NCBI RefSeq assembly: GCF_000737845.1
Contig: NZ_ATLK01000001.1
Location: forward strand, 1,054,001 to 1,118,000
Source: Bifidobacterium bombi DSM 19703
Lineage (GTDB): Bacteria; Actinomycetota; Actinomycetes; Actinomycetales; Bifidobacteriaceae
DNA: 64,000 nucleotides
Direction of reading: 5' to 3'
The notes under the pieces were generated by a model, which saw only the letters and a list, made by a program, of their open reading frames with translations, did not search any database and was not told the origin of the DNA. Shown here in pieces: positions 10,076-20,294 of this stretch. Both the position numbers and the translations under genes were made by a program. The stretch's first letter is position 1, and the number at the start of each line of letters is the position of its first letter.

Positions 10076-10538
10076 GGCCCGAAGCACCTTCCGTTTGTCG
10101 ACGCGCCTGTCGAACAGCCGAATCGTAATTCCAATACCGTTACTATCTGATGCATATTATCTCGCACGCCGTTGTCAAATTGGTTTGCAGACACGGCGGA
10201 GTGCGCCGCACATACCGCCTTGAACACCCGACGAATCCGGGGCACGCACTTGCGCGTCGAACCCCGAACAGCCGAGGTTCGTTTCCGTACACCGTTCCCA
10301 GACGTTCTTGAAATTGCTGGCAACCTTGGAGAAGCCCTTGCATCCGACTCCGGCCTCCATACGCCCCAGAACCTCCGCCATGACCCTATTTTCGAAGGTC
10401 TTCCAAAAGGTGCAATCAGGCGGGAACCCGACCCGAACCTTCCATGAGCCCCATCCAAGACACGTCAGTTTTGAAAAATCAAAGGCTTCGAGTATAGTTT
10501 ATGTCTTGTGCGCGGGTGGCGTATGCTGCTCGGGCTCG
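10076..10538. other. Intergenic region between the guanylyltransferase gene and tRNA-Thr
   Basis: Only the tRNA-Thr promoter (10471-10498) is recognisable. The short open frames lack ribosome binding sites. Confidence 0.5.
10471..10498 (+). promoter_or_regulatory. Promoter of tRNA-Thr
   Basis: TTGAAA and TATAGT are separated by 16 bp. The predicted start point is about 35 nt before the tRNA. Confidence 0.75.
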
Positions 10539-10611
10539 GCCGCTTTAGCTCAGTTGGTAGAGCGTCTCACTCGTAATGAGAAGGTCGACAGTTCGATTCT
10601 GTCAAGCGGCT
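10539..10611 (+). tRNA. tRNA-Thr (anticodon CGT)
   Basis: A 73-nt cloverleaf. The acceptor stem is GCCGCTT with AAGCGGC, the D loop has AGCTCAGTTGGTAGAGC, and the anticodon stem is TCTCA/TGAGA around loop CTCGTAA. The T arm contains GTTCGATTC. The CCA end is not fully encoded. Confidence 0.96.
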
Positions 10612-11146
10612 CCGTGATGGTGACGTCATAGAATCTGGAATTCATTCCTCTACGGTGCTTGTCGATTCGTGTCGCTACATGTCAGTTATGTCCAAGGCCG
10701 ACAAGAGATACGGGCCATCCGCCATAGACGGCTACACGGTAGTCGCAAGCTGTCCGGCCCGATATTCAATTGATCCCTCTTCCATGACACCGTGTTATGG
10801 GAAACTCACGCGGCGCCAAAGACACGAACCGAATATGGATGTGGCCCCCTGACCCTGATTCGCTGGCGGGCTGCGGTTTTATTGGAAGCCTTTTATCCAT
10901 TAACATACCGCTGAGAAGCCGACATCACCAGCCAGCACCGCGAGCGCTTTTTGAGCGCGAACTTTGATTATTCCGGATGATTTTGAGTGACATGAAAATC
11001 AAAAGTCATTACCTCTGAAACCCAATCAGAGGTGGTGCTATTTGCCTGTTATCAACAATCGACACACACACAGAGTCAAAGACTCCTGTAGCAGTTCTGC
11101 ATGACAATGAACAGGTTACCGACAGTCATTACTCACAGGATCAACG
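10612..11146. other. Intergenic region between two tRNA genes
   Basis: No coding gene is supported. It holds one hairpin (11011-11033) that may end tRNA-Leu transcription. Confidence 0.5.
11011..11033 (-). terminator. Possible terminator for tRNA-Leu
   Basis: An 8-bp stem ACCTCTGA/TCAGAGGT has a 7-nt loop. On the minus strand it is followed by a T-rich stretch (ACTTTTGATTTT). It lies about 115 nt after the tRNA. Confidence 0.45.
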
Positions 11147-11227
11147 TGCGCGCAAAGGGACTCGAACCCTCACGACAAAGTCACAGGAACCTAAATCCTG
11201 CGCGTCTACCAATTCCGCCATGCGCGC
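11147..11227 (-). tRNA. tRNA-Leu (anticodon TAG)
   Basis: An 81-nt class II tRNA with a long variable arm. The acceptor stem is GCGCGCA/TGCGCGC, the anticodon stem CAGGA/TCCTG flanks loop TTTAGGT, and the T loop has GTTCGAGTC. Confidence 0.96.
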
Positions 11228-11408
11228 GATGACCTCAATCTATCAGCCGGTGCGGAAGTCACCCAGGACCCGCGTTGCGTCCCTCCGCACACCATCCCTT
11301 GAATGAAACGACCGTCTTGTGAGGCGGAGCCGGTCCGGACGCGATATGACACATTCGCGCCGCGCATTGCCTTTTACCGTAGAATGATGGTTATAAAGGA
11401 GAACAAAG

Positions 11409-12443
11409 ATGTTGGACGTACTGATCACGCCGATGACGCTGATGCTCATTCTCGCAGCGGGATACCTACTGAAACACCTCAGGGTATTCGGAGCCACGGA
11501 TTATCGGGTGGTACAGGCGATCGAGTTTGACCTCGTGCTCCCCGGCGCCATCGTCCACTCATTTGCAACGAACGACCACAGCCTCAGCCTGCTTTGGATC
11601 TCCCTGTTCTCCCTTGCGGCCACGCTAGTACCCCCACTGCTGATCTATCTGACGACGACACATACTCCGGTGTCCGACCGCGCGTTCATGATGCTCAACT
11701 CCACCGGTTTCAACGTCGGTTGCTTCTGCTTCCCCATGGTACAGGCGTTGGTTGGTCCGCAAGGCCTGGTGGCCACCGCTATGTTCGACATCGGCAACAA
11801 CATCATGGTCGCTGCGGGGACTAACGTCCTCACCCAACAACTCCTGGACATCCCACCTGGAAAAACATTGACGCAGCAGGAAGGAGCCTCATGCCGCAAG
11901 GACGACGCGGCATGGAACGATGGCCGAAAACCGCATCACGAGGTCGAGAACGATCCCGGCATCAGACGCCTGCACCGCCGCGCACTCGCCAAATCCATCG
12001 CATGGGGTTTTCTTTCCTCCCCCTCCTTCGACACCTATATCGTGATGGTCGTGCTGATGGTAGCGGACGTACACCTGCCGCATTGGATGGCACAAGTCTC
12101 GCAGCCATTCTCCGGCGCCAACGCCTTCTGCTCGATGCTCATGGTGGGAATGCTCACCGAGCTGCCCTCCAACCGACATGACGTGGCAAGCGTGTGCAAA
12201 GTCCTCGGTTGGCGCCTCCCCTGCGCCGTGCTGGCGGCTCTCATAGCCTGGTTCCTCCTGCCGTTTGGCACGGCGATTCGTGAGAGCGTGGTTTTGTGTT
12301 GTTTCGCCCCCATCGCCGTCTTCTCGACCATGTTCACCGACAAGGTGCTCGGAAACGCGAAGCTGGCCGGATTCAGCCTGTCTGTAACCGCAGTCATCAG
12401 CACAGTACTCATGGTCGTCGTGCACCTGGCGATTCATATGTAA
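11409..12443 (+). CDS. AEC-family (auxin efflux carrier-like) membrane transporter
   Basis: A 344-residue membrane protein with about ten hydrophobic segments. They fall in two groups split by a polar loop (~residues 150-195) rich in charged residues. The N-terminus (ITPMTLMLILAAGYLLK...VVQAIEFDLVLPGAIVHSFAT) is typical of AEC/malate-permease proteins. AAAGGAG lies before the ATG at 11409. Family members move small organic anions or similar compounds; the substrate here is unknown. It stands alone, convergent with rdgB. Confidence 0.8.
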   Translation: MLDVLITPMTLMLILAAGYLLKHLRVFGATDYRVVQAIEFDLVLPGAIVHSFATNDHSLSLLWISLFSLAATLVPPLLIYLTTTHTPVSDRAFMMLNSTGFNVGCFCFPMVQALVGPQGLVATAMFDIGNNIMVAAGTNVLTQQLLDIPPGKTLTQQEGASCRKDDAAWNDGRKPHHEVENDPGIRRLHRRALAKSIAWGFLSSPSFDTYIVMVVLMVADVHLPHWMAQVSQPFSGANAFCSMLMVGMLTELPSNRHDVASVCKVLGWRLPCAVLAALIAWFLLPFGTAIRESVVLCCFAPIAVFSTMFTDKVLGNAKLAGFSLSVTAVISTVLMVVVHLAIHM

Positions 12444-12764
12444 AGGCGACATCCCCTTGCACACGGCGAACAGCCGGGATTCACGGATGCCTGATGTCCA
12501 GAATGTGTACGCAGACCGTAGGGGCTAGAACCGACGTCCCGAATCACCAAAGCCCACCAAACGAGCAGTTACGTTCCTTCATCAAGGAAACGTGCCAGTA
12601 TCCGACCGACGGCGGTCAACGGAAATCCCTAGGCGGAGTCACCGCCGGTCGCAATGCACCAGACCTACAGTGGAAGGCACGACTCATGACGAACTGCAAC
12701 CGGTCCATGCTGCGACCGACTATGATGACATCCGACGATGATACATCTGACGATGGCACGCCCC
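12444..12764. other. Intergenic region between convergent genes
   Basis: I see no gene and no clean terminator. A CGGCGGT/ACCGCCG pair near 12610-12650 could form a loose stem with a long loop. Confidence 0.4.
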
Positions 12765-13598
12765 TCATTGAACCGTTCTGAGCAATTCCCCTATCGCCGG
12801 GGCCAGAGCCGTGAACGCCTTGCAACGATGCGAAATCGCGTTCTTCTCTTCGGGGGTCATCTCGGCGCTCGTCAACGGCAGGGTGCGTCGCCGGACGCCC
12901 TCCCGCCTGTTTATGGAGGCATCGTAATCCATGTTCATGCGAGTCGAGCCCTTGACGGCACCGACATCACCATGAACGCAACCCACCGCATGATCCGCTG
13001 GTTGATCGTCCGGAACGAAAATGGGGTCATACCCGAATCCATGTCCACCACGCGGCGCACGGATGACAACCCCCTTCATTTCCCCCAGACGCACGGTCTC
13101 CTGAAAACATCCATCGGCTGAATTCGCCTGACCTGAACGCGCCTCACGAATCAGGACGCCCTCATCAGCGCGGGATTTCGCGGAACCATGGCCACCGCTG
13201 ACTGGCACCACCAAAGCCGCAGCACAGCAGAACCGAGCCGTGCGTTTGTTATCCGGAATGTCCGACAGTTGAGCAAGCAACAGGTTCATGTTCGCGGTAT
13301 CGTCACCGTGCGAGCCGGACCAACGAGCAGACAGGATTCCAGGCGCACGACCCATGACATCCACGATGAGCCCGCTGTCATCAGCCAAGGCGGGCAACCC
13401 GGTGCGCTTAGCCACATCACGAGCCTTAAGCAAGGCGTTCTCCTCAAAGGTCACCCCGGTCTCCACGGGATCGGGAAGGCCAAGGGATCCGGCACTGACC
13501 AGTTCCATATCGACGGCCCGCTGTCCCAAGACCCCCTCGACGATGGTCACGATTTCCGGCAGCTTGCCCTCATTATGCGTCGCCACGACGAACTTCAT
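12765..13598 (-). CDS. rdgB: XTP/dITP diphosphatase (HAM1/RdgB), with two extra loops
   Basis: It removes non-canonical purine triphosphates (ITP, dITP, XTP) from the nucleotide pool. Family motifs are present: VVATHNEGKL at the N-terminus, TFEENALLKA, ADDSGLIVD, RAPRGGHGFGYDPIFVP and MTPEEKNAISHR. At 277 residues it is ~75 longer than the usual ~200. The excess sits in two places, about residues 132-165 and 198-243; both are polar and look like surface insertions. GGAG precedes the ATG at 13598. It follows rph in the same direction, 142 bp apart, a pairing common in actinobacteria. Confidence 0.92.
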   Translation of the reverse strand: MKFVVATHNEGKLPEIVTIVEGVLGQRAVDMELVSAGSLGLPDPVETGVTFEENALLKARDVAKRTGLPALADDSGLIVDVMGRAPGILSARWSGSHGDDTANMNLLLAQLSDIPDNKRTARFCCAAALVVPVSGGHGSAKSRADEGVLIREARSGQANSADGCFQETVRLGEMKGVVIRAPRGGHGFGYDPIFVPDDQPADHAVGCVHGDVGAVKGSTRMNMDYDASINRREGVRRRTLPLTSAEMTPEEKNAISHRCKAFTALAPAIGELLRTVQ

Positions 13599-13740
13599 GA
13601 ACTCCTCCTTACACAGTGGATGCCAATGTCCGCTTCACTTCAGCGCGGGGCGGCGAATCGAAAATCCGATATCGCGCATTCCATGCCATGAAGCCCGTGG
13701 GATAGGCGAAACATCGATGCACAGATACCGGCCACAACCA

Positions 13741-14505
13741 TCATTTCTCGCTGAGCGCCTCACCCTGCTTGGCCTGAAGTTCCGTGTTCCCCTTGGCCGC
13801 CAGGTCGAGCAGCACCCCCAATTCGTCGCGTGTGAATGGTCGGTGTTCAGCGGTGCCCTGTATCTCGATGAAGTCGCCCGATCCAGTCATTGCGACGTTC
13901 ATGTCCGTCATCGCCTGGCTGTCTTCGATATAAGGCAGGTCGAGCATGGGGGTACCGTTGATGATGCCCACGGAAACGGCGGAGACACGGTCCTTCAGTA
14001 CTCGATCGGCGGATTTGATATGCTTATGGCCCTGCGCCCAACGCAAGGCATCCACAAGAGCCACATAAGCGCCGGTAACGGAGGCCGTACGGGTCCCGCC
14101 ATCAGCCTGAAGTACATCACAATCAATCTGAATCTGGTTCTCACCCAACGCTTTCAAATCACACACGCCTCGCAGCACCCGACCGACCAACCGGCTTATT
14201 TCCTGAGTACGGCCTCCCACCTTGCCCTTGATTGATTCCCTGGCAGTACGCTCGGAGGTGGCTCTGGGGAGCATGGCGTACTCCGCCGTCACCCAGCCCA
14301 AGCCACTGTCCCTACGCCAACGCGGCACACCAGCCGTGAACGTGGCGGTGCACATCACGCGTGTGTTCCCACAGCAGATGAGCACGGAACCTTCGGGGGC
14401 GTCGGTGAAGTGTCGGGTGATGCTGACCGGACGCAACTCATCGATCTTACGTCCATCGGGCCTAATAACGGTATCGTTTCCAAGTAGATCTTTAATCTGA
14501 GCCAT
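13741..14505 (-). CDS. rph: Ribonuclease PH
   Basis: A 254-residue phosphate-dependent exoribonuclease that trims tRNA 3' ends. Typical segments: [45 protein letters not shown], the basic [19 protein letters not shown], and [25 protein letters not shown] with its catalytic-site Asp residues. The ATG at 14505 has no ribosome binding site; a TAGATT box ends six bases before it, so the mRNA is probably leaderless. It is first in a likely rph-rdgB unit. Confidence 0.97.
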   Translation of the reverse strand: MAQIKDLLGNDTVIRPDGRKIDELRPVSITRHFTDAPEGSVLICCGNTRVMCTATFTAGVPRWRRDSGLGWVTAEYAMLPRATSERTARESIKGKVGGRTQEISRLVGRVLRGVCDLKALGENQIQIDCDVLQADGGTRTASVTGAYVALVDALRWAQGHKHIKSADRVLKDRVSAVSVGIINGTPMLDLPYIEDSQAMTDMNVAMTGSGDFIEIQGTAEHRPFTRDELGVLLDLAAKGNTELQAKQGEALSEK

Positions 14506-14835
14506 ACAGCCAATCTAGCAGCAGCTCTCAACGCACTGGCCGGCCTCCCCGTTCAGGAAAACAGCTTTTAAGACACCGAGCACATCGACGGCTCGGCAGG
14601 CGCCGATTCCGGACCTTCTCCGTGGCAACGAGCCGGGCCGTTTATGGATGGACCGCCATTGAACAAGACGAAGCTCACAAGCGGTCGCCCGCAGGACAGA
14701 GAGAGTTCAGGAAGGCTCAGCCTTCACGAGAACCCCGGCCTAGGAAGCTGTAGGTACAAGGAAAACCACATACGGCACGAACCGTGGTTCATAAGACCCC
14801 ACGCTCACGAAACCTCACGCATTGGGAACCCGGTA
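14506..14835. other. Intergenic region between pstB and rph
   Basis: I see no gene. A short palindrome (GAAGGCTgAGCCTTC) near 14710 is the only visible structure. The rph -10 box is at 14512-14517. Confidence 0.4.
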
Positions 14836-15615
14836 TCAGCCGAAACGACCGGAGATGTAGCGCGCAGCGGTCTCGTTCTGCGGATTGTTGAACATGGTTT
14901 CGGTATCGGCGAAGTACTCCAAATGCCCTGGCTTGCCGGGAGCCCGCAGATTGAAGAACGCCGTGTAATCAGCCACACGGGCCGCCTGCTGCATGTTATG
15001 AGTGACGATGACGATGGTGTAGTCACGCTTGAGAGAGTCAATCAGGCTTTCGACGGCCAGGGTGGAGATCGGGTCAAGAGCCGAACACGGCTCATCCATA
15101 AGGAGCACCTGTGGATGAACCGCGACAGCCCGCGCGATGCACAGCCTCTGCTGCTGACCACCGGAAAGTCCTATTCCGGGTGCATCCAAACGGTCTTTGA
15201 CCTCATCCCACAGGTTGGCTCCGCGCAAAGCCCACTCCACAAGCTCGTCGGCATCGGACTTCGATATGCGCCGTTTGTTCAGATGTATGCCCGCGAGCAC
15301 ATTGTCGCGGATCGACATGGTCGGGAATGGGTTCGCCTTCTGGAATACCATACCCACGTCACGGCGCACGGCCACCGGGTCAACCCCTTTACCGTATAGG
15401 TCGTGGCCTTCAAGCAGGACCTGCCCCTCCACCCGAGCGCCTGGGGTGAGCTCATGCATGCGGTTGATCGTGCGCAGCACCGTGGTCTTTCCACAGCCAG
15501 ACGGTCCTATGAACGCCGTTACCTTGTTAGGCGCTATCGAGATGTTCACATCCTGAACCGCGTGGAAATCACCATAAAACACATTCAGATTCTTGATTTC
15601 TATGCCTTGCCCCAT
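14836..15615 (-). CDS. pstB: Phosphate ABC transporter ATP-binding protein
   Basis: A 259-residue ATPase of the high-affinity phosphate importer. Walker [13 protein letters not shown], the PstB-specific [17 protein letters not shown], signature [14 protein letters not shown] and Walker [14 protein letters not shown] are present. GAGGTGGTGAT precedes the ATG at 15615. It lies 52 bp after the permease gene and is last in the pstS-pstCA-pstB operon. No phoU is present next to it in this window. Confidence 0.97.
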   Translation of the reverse strand: MGQGIEIKNLNVFYGDFHAVQDVNISIAPNKVTAFIGPSGCGKTTVLRTINRMHELTPGARVEGQVLLEGHDLYGKGVDPVAVRRDVGMVFQKANPFPTMSIRDNVLAGIHLNKRRISKSDADELVEWALRGANLWDEVKDRLDAPGIGLSGGQQQRLCIARAVAVHPQVLLMDEPCSALDPISTLAVESLIDSLKRDYTIVIVTHNMQQAARVADYTAFFNLRAPGKPGHLEYFADTETMFNNPQNETAARYISGRFG

Positions 15616-15667
15616 ATCACCACCTCATCCTTCCTTTTCCCTCGTCTTTTGCTTTCCGAAGCCGAAT

Positions 15668-17863
15668 TCATCGTCCTACCTTCGGAGTGAAGATCTTCTG
15701 CACCGCTCGGCCCGCGAAATTCAGGAGCAGCACCAGCACAATCAGCACCAGCGCCGCCGCCCACGCGCGCTGCGTGGGAATGTCGGCTATGCAGGCGGGC
15801 CCCGCCGACACGGTGCACGTGACTGAAAGCTTCTGATACTCCTGATATACATAGACCGGCAACGTCGTCATCTGCCCGGAGAACAGATTCCAATTCGTCG
15901 TCGAAATGAACCCCGCCGTCATGAGCAACGGCGCGGTCTCCCCGATGACACGCGCGATGGCGAGCAGCACACCCGAGATGATACCAGGAAGGGCCGTACG
16001 CAACACGATGCGCGTGATCGTACGCTGCTTCGTGACGCCAAGCGCGTAGGCCGCCTCTCGCAAATCAACCGGCACCGCACGAATCATTTCGACGCTTGAA
16101 TTGACGACGGTCGGCACCATCAGCAGAGAAAGCGCCACCGAACCTTCAAAACCGCTGAGCATGCCAGGACCGAATACGATCGTGAACAGCGAATAGGCGA
16201 AAAGTCCAGCAACGATGGAAGGCACGCCACTCATTACCCCGACCATCATGGCCACCGCGTGGGCCAGCTTGCCGCCATGAGCATATTCAGTCAGATACAC
16301 TGCGCACAGAATGCCGAGCGGAACGCTGATCGCCATCGCGCCGAAGGTGACCTCCAAGGTGCCTATAATGGCATGTTCCGCGCCGCCATAACCGCCGGAT
16401 GGCGTCGGTCTTCCACCGACCACACCCGACATGTTGTAGGTCAGGAAATTCAGATTCAGCCGTCCGGCGCCACGTTGTATGGTGGTCCACAGGAGCGACA
16501 CGAGCGGAATCATGGCGAAGACGAACACACATAGAATGAGCGTCGACATAATGCCGTTCTTTGCCTTGCGCCAATGAAGAAGCTCCGAAGTCGGCCGGAA
16601 TCTGGCAAAATCAAGCTCGGTGTCGACACTGACGCCGGCCACATGGACATCCGCCTTGCGCTCCTGCGTGACGTCTGAGGCGACCTGTCCTGTTTCATGC
16701 GCGCCCGCTGCCTCAGCGCGAATCGTTCCCGTATCGGCCTTGAACCAACCGGCAACCTTGGAAACGAACCTGGTAACGACGTGACGAATGTCCTGCCACA
16801 ACGAATCGCCGGACTCGCGCACCCCCGTAGCTCTGGTGGTGATGGCTCGCGCGATGGCGTTGACGACGAACGTCACCAGGAACAGCACCAACCCGGTCGC
16901 TATGAGCGCGGACACGCCCAATCCGCTAGCCTCAGGGAACTGCGAAGCGATGTTGGCGGCGATGGTCTGTGTGTGCGAAGCCTGAAGAAGACGCAAGGAA
17001 TACGTCAGCCCAGGAGACAGAATCATCATGACGGCCATGGTCTCACCGAACGCACGACCGAGGGCTAGCATGGAAGCCGATACCATGCCGGACCTGGCGA
17101 CCGGAAGGACGGCCATCCTGATTGCCTCCCACTTGGTCGCTCCGAGCGCGAGCGCCGCCTCTCGGGTGAGTTGGGGGGCACCGGTGAACAAATCGCGGGT
17201 CATGGATGCGATGATCGGCATGATCATGACTGCAAGCACGACCGAAACGGTCGCCACCGTGCGCGGAGGTGCAGCCGCCGGACCGGCGAAAAGCGGTATC
17301 CAACCAAAATAGCGCGCCAGCCATCTCCAGAATCCATAGGAGGCGGGAACGAGAACAGTGCTTCCCCATAGGCCGTATATGACGGAGGGGATGGCCGCAA
17401 GGAGATCCACCATCGCATTAAGAACGCGCGCCAACCATTTCGGTGCGTAATAGACAATGAACAGCGCCACACCGATGGCCACGAAGAATGCGATGGCAAG
17501 CGCGAGCGCCGACACTATGACCGTGCCGAAAAGCAGTGGCCCGACATATTGCCAGAAACCGCTCGCCTTGCCTCCGCTCAACCCCTGGAACGTGGAGGAC
17601 GCCTGAAGATCGTCAGCGGCAAAGACGGGCCACGCCCGTGCCAGCAGGAACAGGAGCACGGCGCCGAGCACGAACAAAATCGCGATGCCCGCGGCATAGA
17701 CCAGAAAACGGAACACGACGTCGCCGGTATGTCTTTGGCCGTTCGGTGCCACGCCATCCGATCTGTCACCAAGACCAGGAACACGCATCACGTCCGGCTC
17801 TTGCACACGGCCATCTCGGGCTTCTTCAAAGGCTGTTTCAGACGCCTTCCCATGCGCACCCAT
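15668..17863 (-). CDS. pstC-pstA: Phosphate ABC transporter permease, PstC and PstA fused in one chain
   Basis: One uninterrupted 731-residue frame covers both permeases of the Pst importer. Residues ~45-355 are PstC-like, with the EAA loop ALALGATKWEAIRMAVLPVARSG and the GRAFGETMAVMMI segment. About 75 polar residues follow (KADTGTIRAEAAGAHETGQV... region). The rest is PstA-like, from ~residue 430, with YLTEYAHGGKLA, VMSGVPSIVAGLFAYSLF, YALGVTKQRTITRIVL and ARVIGETAPLLMTA. Separate pstC and pstA genes are the norm. AGGAAG precedes the ATG at 17863. The 250-bp gap to pstS has no obvious gene. Confidence 0.93.
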   Translation of the reverse strand: MGAHGKASETAFEEARDGRVQEPDVMRVPGLGDRSDGVAPNGQRHTGDVVFRFLVYAAGIAILFVLGAVLLFLLARAWPVFAADDLQASSTFQGLSGGKASGFWQYVGPLLFGTVIVSALALAIAFFVAIGVALFIVYYAPKWLARVLNAMVDLLAAIPSVIYGLWGSTVLVPASYGFWRWLARYFGWIPLFAGPAAAPPRTVATVSVVLAVMIMPIIASMTRDLFTGAPQLTREAALALGATKWEAIRMAVLPVARSGMVSASMLALGRAFGETMAVMMILSPGLTYSLRLLQASHTQTIAANIASQFPEASGLGVSALIATGLVLFLVTFVVNAIARAITTRATGVRESGDSLWQDIRHVVTRFVSKVAGWFKADTGTIRAEAAGAHETGQVASDVTQERKADVHVAGVSVDTELDFARFRPTSELLHWRKAKNGIMSTLILCVFVFAMIPLVSLLWTTIQRGAGRLNLNFLTYNMSGVVGGRPTPSGGYGGAEHAIIGTLEVTFGAMAISVPLGILCAVYLTEYAHGGKLAHAVAMMVGVMSGVPSIVAGLFAYSLFTIVFGPGMLSGFEGSVALSLLMVPTVVNSSVEMIRAVPVDLREAAYALGVTKQRTITRIVLRTALPGIISGVLLAIARVIGETAPLLMTAGFISTTNWNLFSGQMTTLPVYVYQEYQKLSVTCTVSAGPACIADIPTQRAWAAALVLIVLVLLLNFAGRAVQKIFTPKVGR

Positions 17864-18115
17864 CAGTGTAGCTTCCTATACATCATCGCACACCCCTTAC
17901 TTATCCAAACCGTCACTTCTTCTCAATCCATGCCGTTTTCGGCACCACTCGTTTTTTCTTCATGGTCCGACGCACAAGCGCCGAACCGGAACCACCGACC
18001 ACATCCCGCGCTCACGCGCCACGATCGTCAATCGTCTTGGCCGACCCCTCCGCTCCATCCACAAAGGCCGGAACATCAACGCATCACATGAACCACCTGC
18101 ACATGATGCGACCAT

Positions 18116-19264
18116 TCACTTCTCATCGATTCTGGAAATCGCATGCAGCACCTTTTTGCTCAATCCGGTACCGAGCGGTGCCGAACCCGTATTGTCCTGA
18201 GCGACCTTCTGCCCTTCAGTGCCGGCTATGTAACCCAACCAATCCTTGGCGAACTTACCGCTGGCCCTGTCCTTGTAGGCAGAGCACGCCACGGCATAGG
18301 AGACCAGCGCCAGAGGGTAAGACCCCTTGGCGTCGGTGCCGTAATTCACATCGACGACCACGCGATTGCTTGACTTCGGCACCTGCCGCAAAGGCGAGGC
18401 ATCAACCACCTTCGCCACGGCATCAGCTTCCGGGGACACATAGCTTTTGCCCACTTTGAGCGAGACCGTACCGAAATTACCCCGTTTCGCTGCATCGACA
18501 TAGCCTATCGTGCCATCGGCTTGCGAGACGGTCGTCACCACGCCGTCAGTCCCTTTGGCGGCCTGACCGACGTCATTCGGCCAGTTCTGCTGAGGTTCGT
18601 ACCGCCAATCCGAAGGAGCGGCCGCCTTGAGGTATGAAGTGAAGGTCTGTGTCGTCCCTGACTTGTCGGAACGACGCACCACCGTAATCGGCACATCAGG
18701 CAGGTCTATAAGCGGATTCAACGCTTTGATGGCCTCGTCATCCCATTTGGTGATTTTCCCGTCGAAAATGCGCGCAACGGTGGCCGCATCCATGTTCAGA
18801 TGCCGTTCTTCGGCTGAAACGGTGCTTCCCAATACTCCTCGCAGGTTGAACACAATTGCGATCGGCGAAAGATAGACCGGCACTTCAAAGGCCTCGCCTG
18901 AAGCGCACACGGCCTTCGACTGCTTCACTTGTTCGTCATTCAACGGGGAATCGCTGGCGGCCCACGTTGTGGCGCCGGTGAGAAAAGTGGTGACACCTGC
19001 ACCGGAGCCGGTGGGATTATAGGCGATTTTCACATCACGATTTTTCTTTTGATACGTGGAGATCCAGGCATCGACCACGCCTTGCTGAGAGGAGGCACCC
19101 GCGCCATAGAATTCATTGGGACCGGCTGCATGTGAAGCCCGTGAAGCCCCTGCCGAAGTCGAGGGGTCGACGTTATCGCCGCATGCGGAAAACGTGCCGA
19201 TCAGCGCCAGGCAAGAAACGCCGGCGAAGAATTTGGACACCGCAGATTTGTGTATCTTGCTCAC
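18116..19264 (-). CDS. pstS: Phosphate-binding lipoprotein PstS
   Basis: The substrate-binding protein of the phosphate importer. From the GTG at 19264 it has 382 residues: a basic N-terminus, a hydrophobic stretch, and a lipobox ending in GTFSAC, so it is lipid-anchored outside the membrane. Phosphate-site motifs GAGASSQQGVVDAW, TGSGAGVTTFL, RRSDKSGTTQTFTSYL and DGTIGYVD are present. The frame stays open to 19390, but the upstream part lacks a signal peptide and a GATAAT box ends six bases before this GTG. No ribosome binding site is visible, so the mRNA is probably leaderless. Confidence 0.93.
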   Translation of the reverse strand: MSKIHKSAVSKFFAGVSCLALIGTFSACGDNVDPSTSAGASRASHAAGPNEFYGAGASSQQGVVDAWISTYQKKNRDVKIAYNPTGSGAGVTTFLTGATTWAASDSPLNDEQVKQSKAVCASGEAFEVPVYLSPIAIVFNLRGVLGSTVSAEERHLNMDAATVARIFDGKITKWDDEAIKALNPLIDLPDVPITVVRRSDKSGTTQTFTSYLKAAAPSDWRYEPQQNWPNDVGQAAKGTDGVVTTVSQADGTIGYVDAAKRGNFGTVSLKVGKSYVSPEADAVAKVVDASPLRQVPKSSNRVVVDVNYGTDAKGSYPLALVSYAVACSAYKDRASGKFAKDWLGYIAGTEGQKVAQDNTGSAPLGTGLSKKVLHAISRIDEK

Positions 19265-19270
19265 ACGGCA

Positions 19271-19300
19271 ATTATCGCAGAGAATATGGCCTAACGCCAA
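19271..19300 (-). promoter_or_regulatory. Promoter of pstS (leaderless configuration)
   Basis: On the minus strand TTGGCG is followed after 18 bp by GATAAT, and then only six bases separate the -10 box from the GTG start codon. The start point would fall on or next to the first base of the codon. Confidence 0.6.
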
Positions 19301-19413
19301 TCCAAAGGCTTTGGTCGGGACACGTCGCAAAGCAACGCCGCCGCGACACGCCGGGGCAAAAGCGCGAATGGTCGGAATCCCGCCGGACACGCGGCGGTCA
19401 AGGCCTTGCTTCC

Positions 19414-20106
19414 CTACAGTCGGGTGACTATATCGACCGCCAGGCGCGCGGCGGTATCGGCATACTCGGAGACATCAAAATCCCTGAACTCCTCATATTC
19501 CGTATCCGCATTGTCCGAAAGCGCACGAATGACCAAGGAAGGAACATCATTGCGGGCGGCCACATGAGCCACCGCTGCCCCCTCCATCTCCACGGCGTCG
19601 GCATGGGTATTAGCAGCTACGTCAGCGACTTTTTGCGGCGTATCCACAAAATAGTTGCCGGATGCAATGGTGCCGACGATATGGTTGATGCCAGCGTCAT
19701 CAAGGGCGGCGGACGCCACTTCCAGAAGTCGGGCGTCTCCATGGAATTCTTCGGTCTGCGGCTTCCATTGGGCGATCAGACGCATGTCCGAATCCAGGTA
19801 GCGCAGCGTTCCACCAAGCACCACGTCATTGATGTGCATGGACTTGTTGAGACTTCCGGCGATGCCCGAAAAAATGACGGCGCATGGGTCATAACGGTCG
19901 ATGAGGAACTGGGTGGTGGCGGCGGCGTTGACCAAACCCATGCCACCTACAGTGGCGACGACGCGAATACGTTCGCCGGAACGCGTCTCAAGAGTGCCGC
20001 GGTTGACATCCAGACTCGCCATAGCGTCGTGCTCCACATCGTTCAATGATCCAGCGATGAGCGTCACTTCCTCATCCATAGCTCCGATGATCGCAATCGT
20101 CTTCAT
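19414..20106 (-). CDS. mtnN: 5'-methylthioadenosine/S-adenosylhomocysteine nucleosidase
   Basis: A 230-residue cytosolic enzyme that cleaves adenine from methylthioadenosine and S-adenosylhomocysteine, recycling the by-products of SAM use. It has AIIGAMDEEV with the conserved Glu, FSGIAGSLN, VEMEGAAVAHVA and RALSDNAD with the catalytic Asp. The frame reaches 20181, but GGGAGGAAC precedes the ATG at 20106. It stands alone between pstS and the DAHP synthases. In bifidobacteria it supplies substrate for LuxS, which is not in this window. Confidence 0.95.
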   Translation of the reverse strand: MKTIAIIGAMDEEVTLIAGSLNDVEHDAMASLDVNRGTLETRSGERIRVVATVGGMGLVNAAATTQFLIDRYDPCAVIFSGIAGSLNKSMHINDVVLGGTLRYLDSDMRLIAQWKPQTEEFHGDARLLEVASAALDDAGINHIVGTIASGNYFVDTPQKVADVAANTHADAVEMEGAAVAHVAARNDVPSLVIRALSDNADTEYEEFRDFDVSEYADTAARLAVDIVTRL

Positions 20107-20294
20107 GCCGTTCCTCCCGCTTATGGCCTCGCATGCGCATCCAAGACCGACCGACCCGGACGGCAGGCATGCTGCGTTCACAATGATTACCCTATCTTAC
20201 TCCAGATGCTCCACGAAGGTGAGACGCGCCGGCAGCGCCCACGGCGCCGTCACGACGAGTACCGCTACCCGATGCCATACGCGCAGGTGGTCTG

